DNA from: an uncultured Treponema sp.
Lineage (GTDB): Bacteria; Spirochaetota; Spirochaetia; Treponematales; Treponemataceae
Reading direction: 5' to 3'
Assembly: GCA_946538795.1 (NCBI GenBank)
Contig: CAMNGY010000140.1
Span: 1 to 5,397, forward strand
Length of the DNA: 5,397 nt
The position numbers and the translations under genes were made by a program. Below, in pieces: positions 1-5,397 of this stretch; positions within the stretch are counted from its first letter, which is position 1; each line of letters opens with the position of its first letter. Under the pieces are notes generated by a model that was given only the letters and a program-made list of their open reading frames with translations, ran no database searches and was not told where the DNA came from.

Positions 1-665
1 GTGTAGGTGCAGACTGCGTTCAGGAAGTGGCGGTCGTGGCTGACGACGATGACGATGTTGGGGAATTCGATCAGGAAGTCCTCCAGCCAGCTTATGGACT
101 CAAGGTCAAGTCCGTTCGTCGGCTCGTCCAGGAGCAGGATGTCGGGGTTGCCGAAGAGGGCCTGGGCGAGGAGGACGCGGACTTTCTGGCTTTCGTCCAG
201 GTCGCTCATCATCTTGTCGTGGAATTCCTCTTCCAGCCCCAGGCCGGAAAGCATCTGCTCAATCTGGTTCTCGGCCTCGTAGCCGCCAAGCTCGCCGAAT
301 TCTGCCTCAAGCTCGCTCGCGCGGATGCCGTCCTCCTCGGAGAAGTCGGGCTTCTCGTATATTGCGTCTTTCTCCTTGCCTATCTCGTACAGGCGGGGGA
401 AGCCCATCATGACGGTCTCTTTGACCGAATATGCGTCGAATGCGAAGTGATCCTGGCTCAGCTTTGCCATGCGCTCGCCGGGCGTGATGGAGACCTCGCC
501 CGAGTCATGCTCCTCCTCGCCCGACAGGACCTTCAGGAAGGTGGACTTTCCCGCCCCGTTCGCGCCGATTATGCCGTAGCAGTTGCCTTTTGTGAATTTC
601 AGGTTTACGTCTTTAAATAGCGGCTTCTCGCTGAACTTGAGGCTCAGATCGCTTACTGTAATCAA
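1..665 (-). CDS. ABC-F family ATPase, YbiT-type (5' part; 3' end outside window)
   Basis: The first 221 codons of a cytoplasmic ABC-F protein are present; full-length members have about 530-540 residues and two ATPase domains, so only the first domain and its end are here. ABC-F proteins are not transporters; they bind the ribosome and act in translation or antibiotic protection. Seen in translation: start MITVSDLSLKF, Walker A GANGAGKST (residues 34-42), Q-loop Gln71, a helical insert rich in Glu/Asp around 93-135, Walker B LLLDEP (177-182) followed by TNGLD, and the H-loop SHDRHFLN (209-216). The signature motif is degenerate (DLDESQK, 155-161, instead of LSGGQ). That is usual for the first domain of YbiT-like proteins, as is the following VRVLLAQALF. 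The start is TTG at 665-663: an in-frame TAG lies at 677-675, and AGGAGC sits 5 nt upstream. No frameshift is seen. The family is certain; the YbiT subgroup is likely; the cellular role is inferred. Confidence 0.95.
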   Translation of the reverse strand, partial: MITVSDLSLKFSEKPLFKDVNLKFTKGNCYGIIGANGAGKSTFLKVLSGEEEHDSGEVSITPGERMAKLSQDHFAFDAYSVKETVMMGFPRLYEIGKEKDAIYEKPDFSEEDGIRASELEAEFGELGGYEAENQIEQMLSGLGLEEEFHDKMMSDLDESQKVRVLLAQALFGNPDILLLDEPTNGLDLESISWLEDFLIEFPNIVIVVSHDRHFLNAVCTY

Positions 666-670
666 AATGT

Positions 671-676
671 GCTCCT
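671..676 (-). promoter_or_regulatory. Ribosome binding site deciding the TTG start of the ABC-F gene
   Basis: The minus strand reads AGGAGC 5 nt before TTG (665-663). The in-frame TAG at 677-675 overlaps this site, so no start further upstream is possible. The resulting N-terminus (MITVSDLS) matches the usual ABC-F beginning, which supports TTG initiation. Confidence 0.8.
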
Positions 677-702
677 AAGAATGTGTTGATGTGTTGCCCG
701 TC

Positions 703-731
703 ATTATATTGTTTTTTAGGACGCGTGTACA
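703..731 (-). promoter_or_regulatory. Predicted sigma70-type promoter of the ABC-F gene
   Basis: On the minus strand, TGTACA (731-726, four of six matches to TTGACA) is separated by 17 bp from a perfect TATAAT (708-703). The predicted transcription start is near 696, giving a leader of about 31 nt before TTG. The -35 box ends one base after the stop codon of the upstream lipoprotein gene (735-733). The ABC-F gene can therefore be transcribed on its own even though it lies on the same strand 67 bp downstream. No terminator hairpin with a T-run is visible in this gap, so read-through from the lipoprotein gene is also possible. The call is from consensus and spacing only. Confidence 0.6.
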
Positions 732-732
732 G

Positions 733-2343
733 TTACCGCCTGTTTTGTGTTTCTGGCAATGCTTTTGCCGTGTATGAGACGGTTTTTGCTTTGTAGAACG
801 TGACTCCGGGGGATTTATATCCGTCCGTGTGCAGGCCGGCCTTGACGCTCAGGCGGCGCAGGAAGTTCTCCTTGCTGTAGCCCCGCTCCGAGGCAATCGA
901 AGCCTGTAGCAAGGTTTCGCGCGCGCCTTCGCTTTCCGCCTGCGGGTTCACGAGGATCAGGGAATCCAGCCCGGGGATGAAGTCGTCATAACCTGCCATA
1001 GGCTCCCAATAGGAGAAGAGGGATATATTGATGAAAAGGCCGTCCAGCTCTTCCGGGGTAATCCAGCGGTACCTGGGATCTCGTGCGGCTTCCTGGCTCG
1101 CATAGCCTGCCCCCGCCTCCGCGTACCCCTGGCTGAAGTCCAGCCCGGAATAGAGGGCAAGGCAGCCCCGGTCCTCCGTTGCCGTGCGGTAGCGGACGGC
1201 GATGCCCCGGCTCCGCTTGTCGTCAAAGGCAAAGCGCGGTTCAGGAGGCGGCACGGGGGGCTTTCCTGAGAAATATGCTTCCAGAGCTGTGAGAGCGGTC
1301 CGGTGCAGCCGCTCCAGCTTCTCTTTCTGCGCGTAGGGCGCGAGTTCTACTTCTAGTGCGAGCTTGTCCTGCATTGCCCGGAGCAGGCTGGCGGTCATCT
1401 TTTGTGCGTCGGCTTTTGCGCCGGGGGCGACCTGAGCGCTCTCCCTGTCCGCCGCGTTCGCCCCGTCGAAGGCTGCCATGGTCGTCCCGCTGGAGGCTGC
1501 CAGCTCCTTGCTTGCGAAAAGCTCCTGTATGGCGGGAGGGGCGTTCAGCCAGAGGTATGCCCCCCGGTAGAAGCCGCACTGGTAGCGTTGGAAAAGCTCT
1601 GGCTCGTTTTTCCAGCGGGAAAAGGCCGCAAGGTCCTCCCGGCTTTCTTCCCTTTCCCCGAAGTCCCCGCCCGCAAAGAGCCAGCGGGCTGTCCTGGGGG
1701 AGTCCCGCATGAAAGCCTCAAGGTAGTTCCATGCGGAACCGGGATTTTTCTGGTAGGCGGCGGAAAGGCAGACGGTCACGAGGGGGCAGCGTTCGGCCCG
1801 AAGGAAGGCGCATGTTTCGCGGATGAAGCGGACAGAATCGGATTCCGCCACGCCATCGGGTGGGCTTTCCCGCGCGGCATCGTACAGGTCCAGGTCCACG
1901 CTGACCGCGTAGGGCTTTGGGAGCCTCAGCTTACGGAATCCCGTAAAGTCCACGATGTGAAAGGCTTCCATCACCCGCCTTGCGTTCTCCTCGCTCTTGT
2001 TCCGGGTGTTGTCCTCAAGCCAGCGCCGTTTGGCCAGAAGCTCCAGGTCTGTGGCCTCATACTGGCAGACCCAAAAGACCTCGCTGACAAGGCCCCTGTC
2101 CACGAGCTGCCCCGCCCAGTCGTAGCTGTGGATTATGGAAGAATCCGCGTTGATGTCGTTGTGCTGGTCCAGAAGCACGAGCGTTTTGCAGCCGGTCTTC
2201 ATGCACCAGTCCTGCACTACGGGAAAGCTCAGGCCGTGCCGGTCGCTCAGGAAGTACACGGGCCGGGCGGCTGGCGGTGCGCAGGAGACCAGTCCGTACA
2301 GGAGGAGGCAGGCAGTGAGAAGCAAACGGACTATGCGTTTCAC
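733..2343 (-). CDS. Lipoprotein with arginase-like UPF0489 domain fused to AMMECR1 domain
   Basis: This 536-residue protein is predicted to be exported and lipid-anchored: n-region KRIVR, hydrophobic core, lipobox LVSC with acylated Cys21. Residues about 28-270 resemble UPF0489, a family thought to be related to arginases. Seen are SDRH (33-36), LLDQHND (57-63), FWV (90-92) and SVDLD (148-152). His36, Asp59, His61, Asp63, Asp150 and Asp152 correspond to the six metal ligands of ureohydrolases. Residues about 340-524 form an AMMECR1 domain: LHRTALTALEAYFSG, then RGC (392-394) at the family's LRGCIG motif, DPRYRWITPEEL (422-433), INISLFSYWEP (438-448) and FLRRLSVKAGL (494-504). A low-complexity Ala/Ser-rich linker (about 281-320) joins them. 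The AMMECR1 domain's biochemical role is unknown. The start is GTG at 2343-2341: an in-frame TAG lies upstream with no other start between, and no Shine-Dalgarno is visible. The mature part has eight cysteines besides Cys21. No substrate can be named. The AMMECR1 call is firm; UPF0489 is likely; enzymatic activity is inferred. Confidence 0.88.
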   Translation of the reverse strand: MKRIVRLLLTACLLLYGLVSCAPPAARPVYFLSDRHGLSFPVVQDWCMKTGCKTLVLLDQHNDINADSSIIHSYDWAGQLVDRGLVSEVFWVCQYEATDLELLAKRRWLEDNTRNKSEENARRVMEAFHIVDFTGFRKLRLPKPYAVSVDLDLYDAARESPPDGVAESDSVRFIRETCAFLRAERCPLVTVCLSAAYQKNPGSAWNYLEAFMRDSPRTARWLFAGGDFGEREESREDLAAFSRWKNEPELFQRYQCGFYRGAYLWLNAPPAIQELFASKELAASSGTTMAAFDGANAADRESAQVAPGAKADAQKMTASLLRAMQDKLALEVELAPYAQKEKLERLHRTALTALEAYFSGKPPVPPPEPRFAFDDKRSRGIAVRYRTATEDRGCLALYSGLDFSQGYAEAGAGYASQEAARDPRYRWITPEELDGLFINISLFSYWEPMAGYDDFIPGLDSLILVNPQAESEGARETLLQASIASERGYSKENFLRRLSVKAGLHTDGYKSPGVTFYKAKTVSYTAKALPETQNRR

Positions 2344-2349
2344 AAGCGC

Positions 2350-2358
2350 ATTATAGCA
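2350..2358 (-). promoter_or_regulatory. Extended -10 promoter of the UPF0489-AMMECR1 gene, predicted leaderless
   Basis: The minus strand reads TGC-TATAAT, a perfect extended -10 element. The hexamer (2355-2350) is followed by exactly 6 nt and then the GTG start codon, so the usual spacing puts +1 on the G of GTG. I find no good -35 box at 16-18 bp; an extended -10 can compensate for that. The absence of a ribosome binding site before GTG agrees with a leaderless transcript. Confidence 0.6.
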
Positions 2359-2374
2359 TAGAAAACGGGAATGA

Positions 2375-2400
2375 AGCTATGTCCTCGGCTAGGACGAGCT
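2375..2400. repeat. Inverted repeat between the divergent promoters, possible operator
   Basis: Perfect 5-bp arms GTCCT (2381-2385) and AGGAC (2391-2395) flank a 5-nt centre, with outer AGCT copies at 2375-2378 and 2397-2400 that can extend the pairing across a small asymmetric loop. No T-run follows, so it does not look like a terminator. It covers the place where the -35 of the minus-strand gene would lie and is upstream of the plus-strand -35, which suits a shared regulator site. A direct repeat AGCTGTT also occurs at 2397-2403 and 2423-2429. The arms are short and could be chance. Confidence 0.35.
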
Positions 2401-2412
2401 GTTAATCCGGGC

Positions 2413-2441
2413 GAGACAGGCAAGCTGTTTTATGCTATACT
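2413..2441 (+). promoter_or_regulatory. Predicted sigma70-type promoter of the DUF3160 lipoprotein gene
   Basis: GAGACA (2413-2418, four of six to TTGACA) is separated by 17 bp from TATACT (2436-2441), which is also preceded by TG one base upstream (2433-2434), making an extended -10. The predicted start is near 2448, giving a leader of about 17 nt that just includes the ribosome binding site. The -10 region shares TATGCTATA with the divergent promoter. Confidence 0.6.
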
Positions 2442-2454
2442 CTGCCGTATAACT

Positions 2455-2459
2455 GGAGG
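2455..2459 (+). promoter_or_regulatory. Ribosome binding site of the DUF3160 lipoprotein gene
   Basis: GGAGG stands 5 nt before ATG at 2465 and selects this start, which gives a proper lipoprotein signal peptide. It contrasts with the divergent gene, which has no such site. Confidence 0.85.
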
Positions 2460-2464
2460 AATAT

Positions 2465-5242
2465 ATGAAGAAGTCCCGTCCGGCATTAGTCCCGGCCATC
2501 ATGATGACCCTGCTGGCAGTCTGTGCAGCGGGTTTAGTTTCCTGCAAAAAGAAGGAAGCCGCCGCAGAGGAGCCGGTTGTGGAGACCCCTCAGCTGGAAG
2601 AAGCCCCGGCCCCGCAGGCGGAGGAAGCCGCTCCTGCCGTACAAACGGGAGCTTCCGGCATTCAGTTTGACTTCAAGCCCCTGTCCGGGGACTACCACAC
2701 GGACGCCCATGCCGCCTACCTGAAGGACCCCTTCGCGTTCAAGGCATTTGAGAAGAACGACAGCCCGGCAAAAAGCTACAAGCTGGTTGCCAGCAACGAG
2801 GCCCAGCTGTACAGTGCGGACGCATTCAGCTTTGAAAAGAAGAATGCTGAATATGACGGCGATGATACCGTGCGGGCCACGCTCAAGGACCCGGAGAACG
2901 TCAAAGGCGAGCCGATTCCAATCGGGACCATCCTTGAGTACAAGGACGAGAGGATCCGCAGCGGTGGTGACGAATGGTACGAGATGTCGTACGGCTTCTT
3001 CCTCTTCCAGGACAACTACAACTGGTTCTACAAGGTCAGTTGGGACGGCAAGGAAGGTTATGTCTTCGGCGCGGACCTTTACAATGTGTATTTCAATGCT
3101 GAGGACTACGCGACCTTACAGATGTACTCGCAGCTCTACAAGTCTGGCGGAAAGCTGGAGGACTTTTATGCGTATGCAGGCACCAACCCCCTCGCACCCG
3201 GCGTGCAGGAGTCGCTGGAAAACGCCAGGCTCGCCATCCAGAAGACGAAGCCGGGCGAAATATGGCTCAGGACCGACGACCTCATCGACGCGTACCAGGA
3301 CATACCGTCCACAAGCCCCATGTTCGTCACGACCGACCTCTTCAGTCACAGCCAGCACCGCATATTCGATACCCTTTTGCAGGACACCGAGGAGAACTAC
3401 TTTGCCCCCCGCCTCCTCACGCTGACGCAGAAGTTCATTGCCGCGCTCAGCGAACGGACGGACGTGCCCGATGCCATCAAGGAGAAGGCAGTCGCCTACT
3501 TCCAGGTGCCCGAGCTTGTCCTGCGCTCCGCCCCGCAGAAAGTACCGGACGAGGACAGCTGGCGGAACGAGTACAAGTACGTGGAACCGGACCTTTCCTC
3601 CTTCATAAACGAATACAGCGAGGGAGTCCGGGCCGACTACAAGCAGGTGATGGAAGCCTCCGGCGCTGAAACGGCCCTCTTCCATACGATAGAGGACTTT
3701 TCCCAGTACAAGCCGCGCGGCCACTACACCAAGAACGGCATCCTTGAGGCATACTTCCGCGCCCAGATGTGGTACGGCCGCATCCACTTCACGATTGCCC
3801 AGTCAACGAACCCGGAGAACAGGCGCGAGAGCCTCATCATGGAGCCGATTGCCCTCTTCATCATCGACACGGTAAAGGACCGACCCGACCTGTACACCGA
3901 ATGGCAGGCCCTCTTTGACCCCATCACGACCCTCATCGGCATGTCGGACGACCTTGGCTTCAGCGACGTGCTCCCCCTCTGGAAGGAGCAGGGAATCGCG
4001 GACTTCGGGAGCTGGGTCAGCAGCACGGACAACATCTACGCGATAATGGAGCTTTTCAACCAGAATCTCCGCCCCCCGCTGATCAGCGGCAACACGGGAG
4101 TCTCGGACAAGCAGGGGAACCCGCCGATGGGATGGAGATTCATGGGCCAGAGATTCACCTACGACTCCTACGTGCACCAGCAGGTCTGCGCCCCCCGCCT
4201 CTATGTGCGTGACCTGGTGCGCGGCCTGGATGTCATGCGGGCCTTCGGCTCCAACGTTGCGGACCACATCTTCGCGCAGACGGACTACATCGAGCCTGAG
4301 AGCGAGGAAGGCGGCTACCAGGGCGGGCAGGAGCTCAAGCGGATTTTGGATAAGAACATGGCTTTCTTTGATTCCCAGGACGATGACTTCTGGACCCAGA
4401 CCTACTACAACAACGTCCTTGCCCAGATACGGACGCAGGCCCGCTTTGAGGCCGGGGCGGGCTACTACTTCACCGAGTCCCCCCTGTGGAACGTCAAGGC
4501 ATTGAACTCCGCGCACTCCACTTGGGCGGAACTGCGCCACGACACGATTCTCTACGTCAAGCAGGTGTATGCGGAACGGGCTGGCGGCGATGACATGGAC
4601 CCAACCTTCCGCACGCTCCCCCTGCCGGTTCCCGCGAGCTACATCGAGCCGAACCTGCCCTTCTACAGCTACAGCCTGCGTTCCGTCCAGAAGCTCTACG
4701 AGTGCTTTGACTCCTTCGGCCTTCTGGACGATGCCGCCAGGAGCAAGCTGGTCGGCCTGGTGGAACTGTACGGCAAGGCGCTGGAAATCGCGACGCTGGA
4801 AAGCAAGGACCAGCCCGTCACGCCGGAAGACAATCTCTGGATCCGCACGGTTTCCAAAAAGCTTGCCCTCCTCGTCAAGCCGGGTTATGACAGCTACGTG
4901 GATGATGCCGACCAGCTCAAGATGGCATGCGTTGCGGATGTGTATACGAGCGCAGGCGGAACCTGCCTGGAAGTCGGTGTCGGCATTCCCTACCGCCTCT
5001 ATGTCCCGCTCAACGACGGGCAGGGCGGCAAGCGCATTGCCGTGGGTTACGTGCCCAGCTACTACGAGTTCTACGGGCCGCAGTCAAACCGCATGAGCGA
5101 CGAGGAGTGGAAGGCGATCGTCTACGCCGAACCGGTCAAGGACATGAAGGACTACGAGCCTTTCTGGATTGAAGGCTGCCTTGTGGGAGTGGATGCCGGA
5201 CAGCGGACGGGCGCATCATACGCCCCTGTCTGGACGAAATGA
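2465..5242 (+). CDS. DUF3160 lipoprotein with N-terminal SH3-like domain
   Basis: This 925-residue protein is predicted to be exported and lipid-anchored: KKSR n-region, hydrophobic core, lipobox LVSC with Cys27. A Lys, then Glu/Pro/Ala-rich linker (28-64) follows, as expected for a tether away from the membrane. Residues about 104-207 look like a bacterial SH3-like domain: LVASNEAQLYS, IPIGTILEYKDE, then WFYKVSWDGKEGYVFGADL (187-205). From about 255 to 905 the protein matches DUF3160, a large family of unknown function. Seen are MFVTTDLFSHSQHRIFDTLL (286-305), GWRFMGQRFTYDSYV (556-570), NSAHSTWAELRHDTILYVKQ (681-700), YIEPNLPFYS (726-735) and VGYVPSYYEFY (860-870). All family blocks are present, so it looks intact. 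Conserved His295, His298, His692 and Asp693 could belong to an active or binding site, but that is inference. The next lipoprotein gene overlaps its stop, which suggests one transcript. No catalytic function can be assigned; a role in the envelope or at the cell surface is likely from the signal peptide. Confidence 0.92.
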   Translation: MKKSRPALVPAIMMTLLAVCAAGLVSCKKKEAAAEEPVVETPQLEEAPAPQAEEAAPAVQTGASGIQFDFKPLSGDYHTDAHAAYLKDPFAFKAFEKNDSPAKSYKLVASNEAQLYSADAFSFEKKNAEYDGDDTVRATLKDPENVKGEPIPIGTILEYKDERIRSGGDEWYEMSYGFFLFQDNYNWFYKVSWDGKEGYVFGADLYNVYFNAEDYATLQMYSQLYKSGGKLEDFYAYAGTNPLAPGVQESLENARLAIQKTKPGEIWLRTDDLIDAYQDIPSTSPMFVTTDLFSHSQHRIFDTLLQDTEENYFAPRLLTLTQKFIAALSERTDVPDAIKEKAVAYFQVPELVLRSAPQKVPDEDSWRNEYKYVEPDLSSFINEYSEGVRADYKQVMEASGAETALFHTIEDFSQYKPRGHYTKNGILEAYFRAQMWYGRIHFTIAQSTNPENRRESLIMEPIALFIIDTVKDRPDLYTEWQALFDPITTLIGMSDDLGFSDVLPLWKEQGIADFGSWVSSTDNIYAIMELFNQNLRPPLISGNTGVSDKQGNPPMGWRFMGQRFTYDSYVHQQVCAPRLYVRDLVRGLDVMRAFGSNVADHIFAQTDYIEPESEEGGYQGGQELKRILDKNMAFFDSQDDDFWTQTYYNNVLAQIRTQARFEAGAGYYFTESPLWNVKALNSAHSTWAELRHDTILYVKQVYAERAGGDDMDPTFRTLPLPVPASYIEPNLPFYSYSLRSVQKLYECFDSFGLLDDAARSKLVGLVELYGKALEIATLESKDQPVTPEDNLWIRTVSKKLALLVKPGYDSYVDDADQLKMACVADVYTSAGGTCLEVGVGIPYRLYVPLNDGQGGKRIAVGYVPSYYEFYGPQSNRMSDEEWKAIVYAEPVKDMKDYEPFWIEGCLVGVDAGQRTGASYAPVWTK

Positions 5243-5397
5243 GACTGAACGGTACGGGGATGCCTTTGTTCCTCGCGGGGGCAAGAAGGCGGGGCGCGGG
5301 GAAGGGCAGGGGCGGCCTTGTGGCCGTGCCTCGTGCGCTGCTTTCGCTCTTTGTCCTCGCCATCTCCCTTCTTGCCTCATGCGGCAGGGCGGCGGTT
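5239..5397 (+). CDS. Lipoprotein N-terminus (partial gene, runs off window end)
   Basis: An open frame runs from ATG at 5239, overlapping the preceding TGA as ATGA, to the last base of the window: 53 codons with no stop. It encodes a lipoprotein signal peptide: basic segment (ARRRGAGKGR), hydrophobic run LLSLFVLAISLLAS and lipobox LASC, with the acylated Cys at codon 48 if ATG 5239 is used. Only GRAAV of the mature protein is visible, so its function is unknown. The start is uncertain. ATG 5239 fits translational coupling but gives a long n-region. ATG 5260 is in frame. GTG 5320 has AGGGG (5308-5312) 7 nt upstream and gives a compact signal peptide beginning MAVPRALLS. That a lipoprotein gene begins here is fairly secure; its first codon is not. 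It is probably in an operon with the DUF3160 gene. Confidence 0.72.
   Translation, partial: MRLNGTGMPLFLAGARRRGAGKGRGGLVAVPRALLSLFVLAISLLASCGRAAV

Noticed and set aside
27..620. A 197-codon plus-strand open frame at the window start
   Set aside because: It is antisense to the ABC-F gene, whose Walker A, Walker B and H-loop motifs are read cleanly on the minus strand.
666..732. A possible terminator between the lipoprotein and ABC-F genes
   Set aside because: Short palindromes (ACGCGT, TGTACA) are present, but there is no stable hairpin followed by a T-run on the minus strand; the region is better explained as the ABC-F promoter.
1402..2361. A 319-codon open frame on the plus strand opposite the UPF0489-AMMECR1 gene
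   Set aside because: Its translation has no recognisable domain. It lies wholly antisense to a gene with clear motifs, and GC-rich codon bias easily leaves such long antisense frames open.
2375..2400. The intergenic inverted repeat as a bidirectional terminator
   Set aside because: No gene ends here, both flanking genes start outward from it, and there is no T-run on either side.
2371..2670. A 99-codon plus-strand frame starting in the divergent promoter region
   Set aside because: It begins upstream of the predicted promoter elements, overlaps the signal peptide and linker of the DUF3160 gene out of frame, and has no ribosome binding site or domain.
3116..4540. Two minus-strand open frames (3116-3787 and 3803-4540)
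   Set aside because: Both are shadows opposite the DUF3160 gene, with no start context or domain of their own; the plus-strand frame carries all family motifs.
5136..5363. A 75-codon minus-strand frame over the end of the DUF3160 gene
   Set aside because: It is antisense to two plus-strand coding regions and shows only low-complexity Arg/Pro/Ser sequence.

Overview
The window holds four protein-coding genes and the signals between them. I see no RNA gene, mobile element or CRISPR array. The DNA is GC-rich by eye and densely coded. The three non-ABC genes all begin with a lipoprotein signal peptide (hydrophobic core followed by a V/A-S-C lipobox). A lipoprotein-rich didermic bacterium fits this, and a spirochaete such as a Treponema relative is my best guess. 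That guess rests on gene style and general familiarity, not on a marker gene, so it is weak.

Layout. Bases 1-665 (minus strand) are the first 221 codons of a YbiT-type ABC-F ATPase, a ribosome-associated protein, with its own promoter just upstream. Bases 733-2343 (minus) encode a 536-residue lipoprotein. Its N-terminal half looks like the arginase-related UPF0489 family, with a complete set of candidate metal ligands, and its C-terminal part is an AMMECR1 domain. Bases 2344-2464 are a divergent promoter region. Bases 2465-5242 (plus) encode a 925-residue lipoprotein with an SH3-like domain followed by a full DUF3160 region. Starting at 5239, and overlapping the previous stop as ATGA, a further lipoprotein gene begins and runs off the window end.

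How they may work together. The UPF0489-AMMECR1 gene and the DUF3160 gene are transcribed divergently from promoters that share the core TATGCTATA. An inverted repeat lies between them, so co-regulation is plausible. Both products, and the gene after DUF3160, would be lipid-anchored outside the cytoplasm, which suggests a small cell-envelope module of unknown function. The ABC-F gene is probably an unrelated housekeeping neighbour.

The most unusual items are the UPF0489-AMMECR1 fusion in an exported lipoprotein, and its GTG start lying exactly where a consensus extended -10 box would place the transcription start, which predicts a leaderless mRNA.
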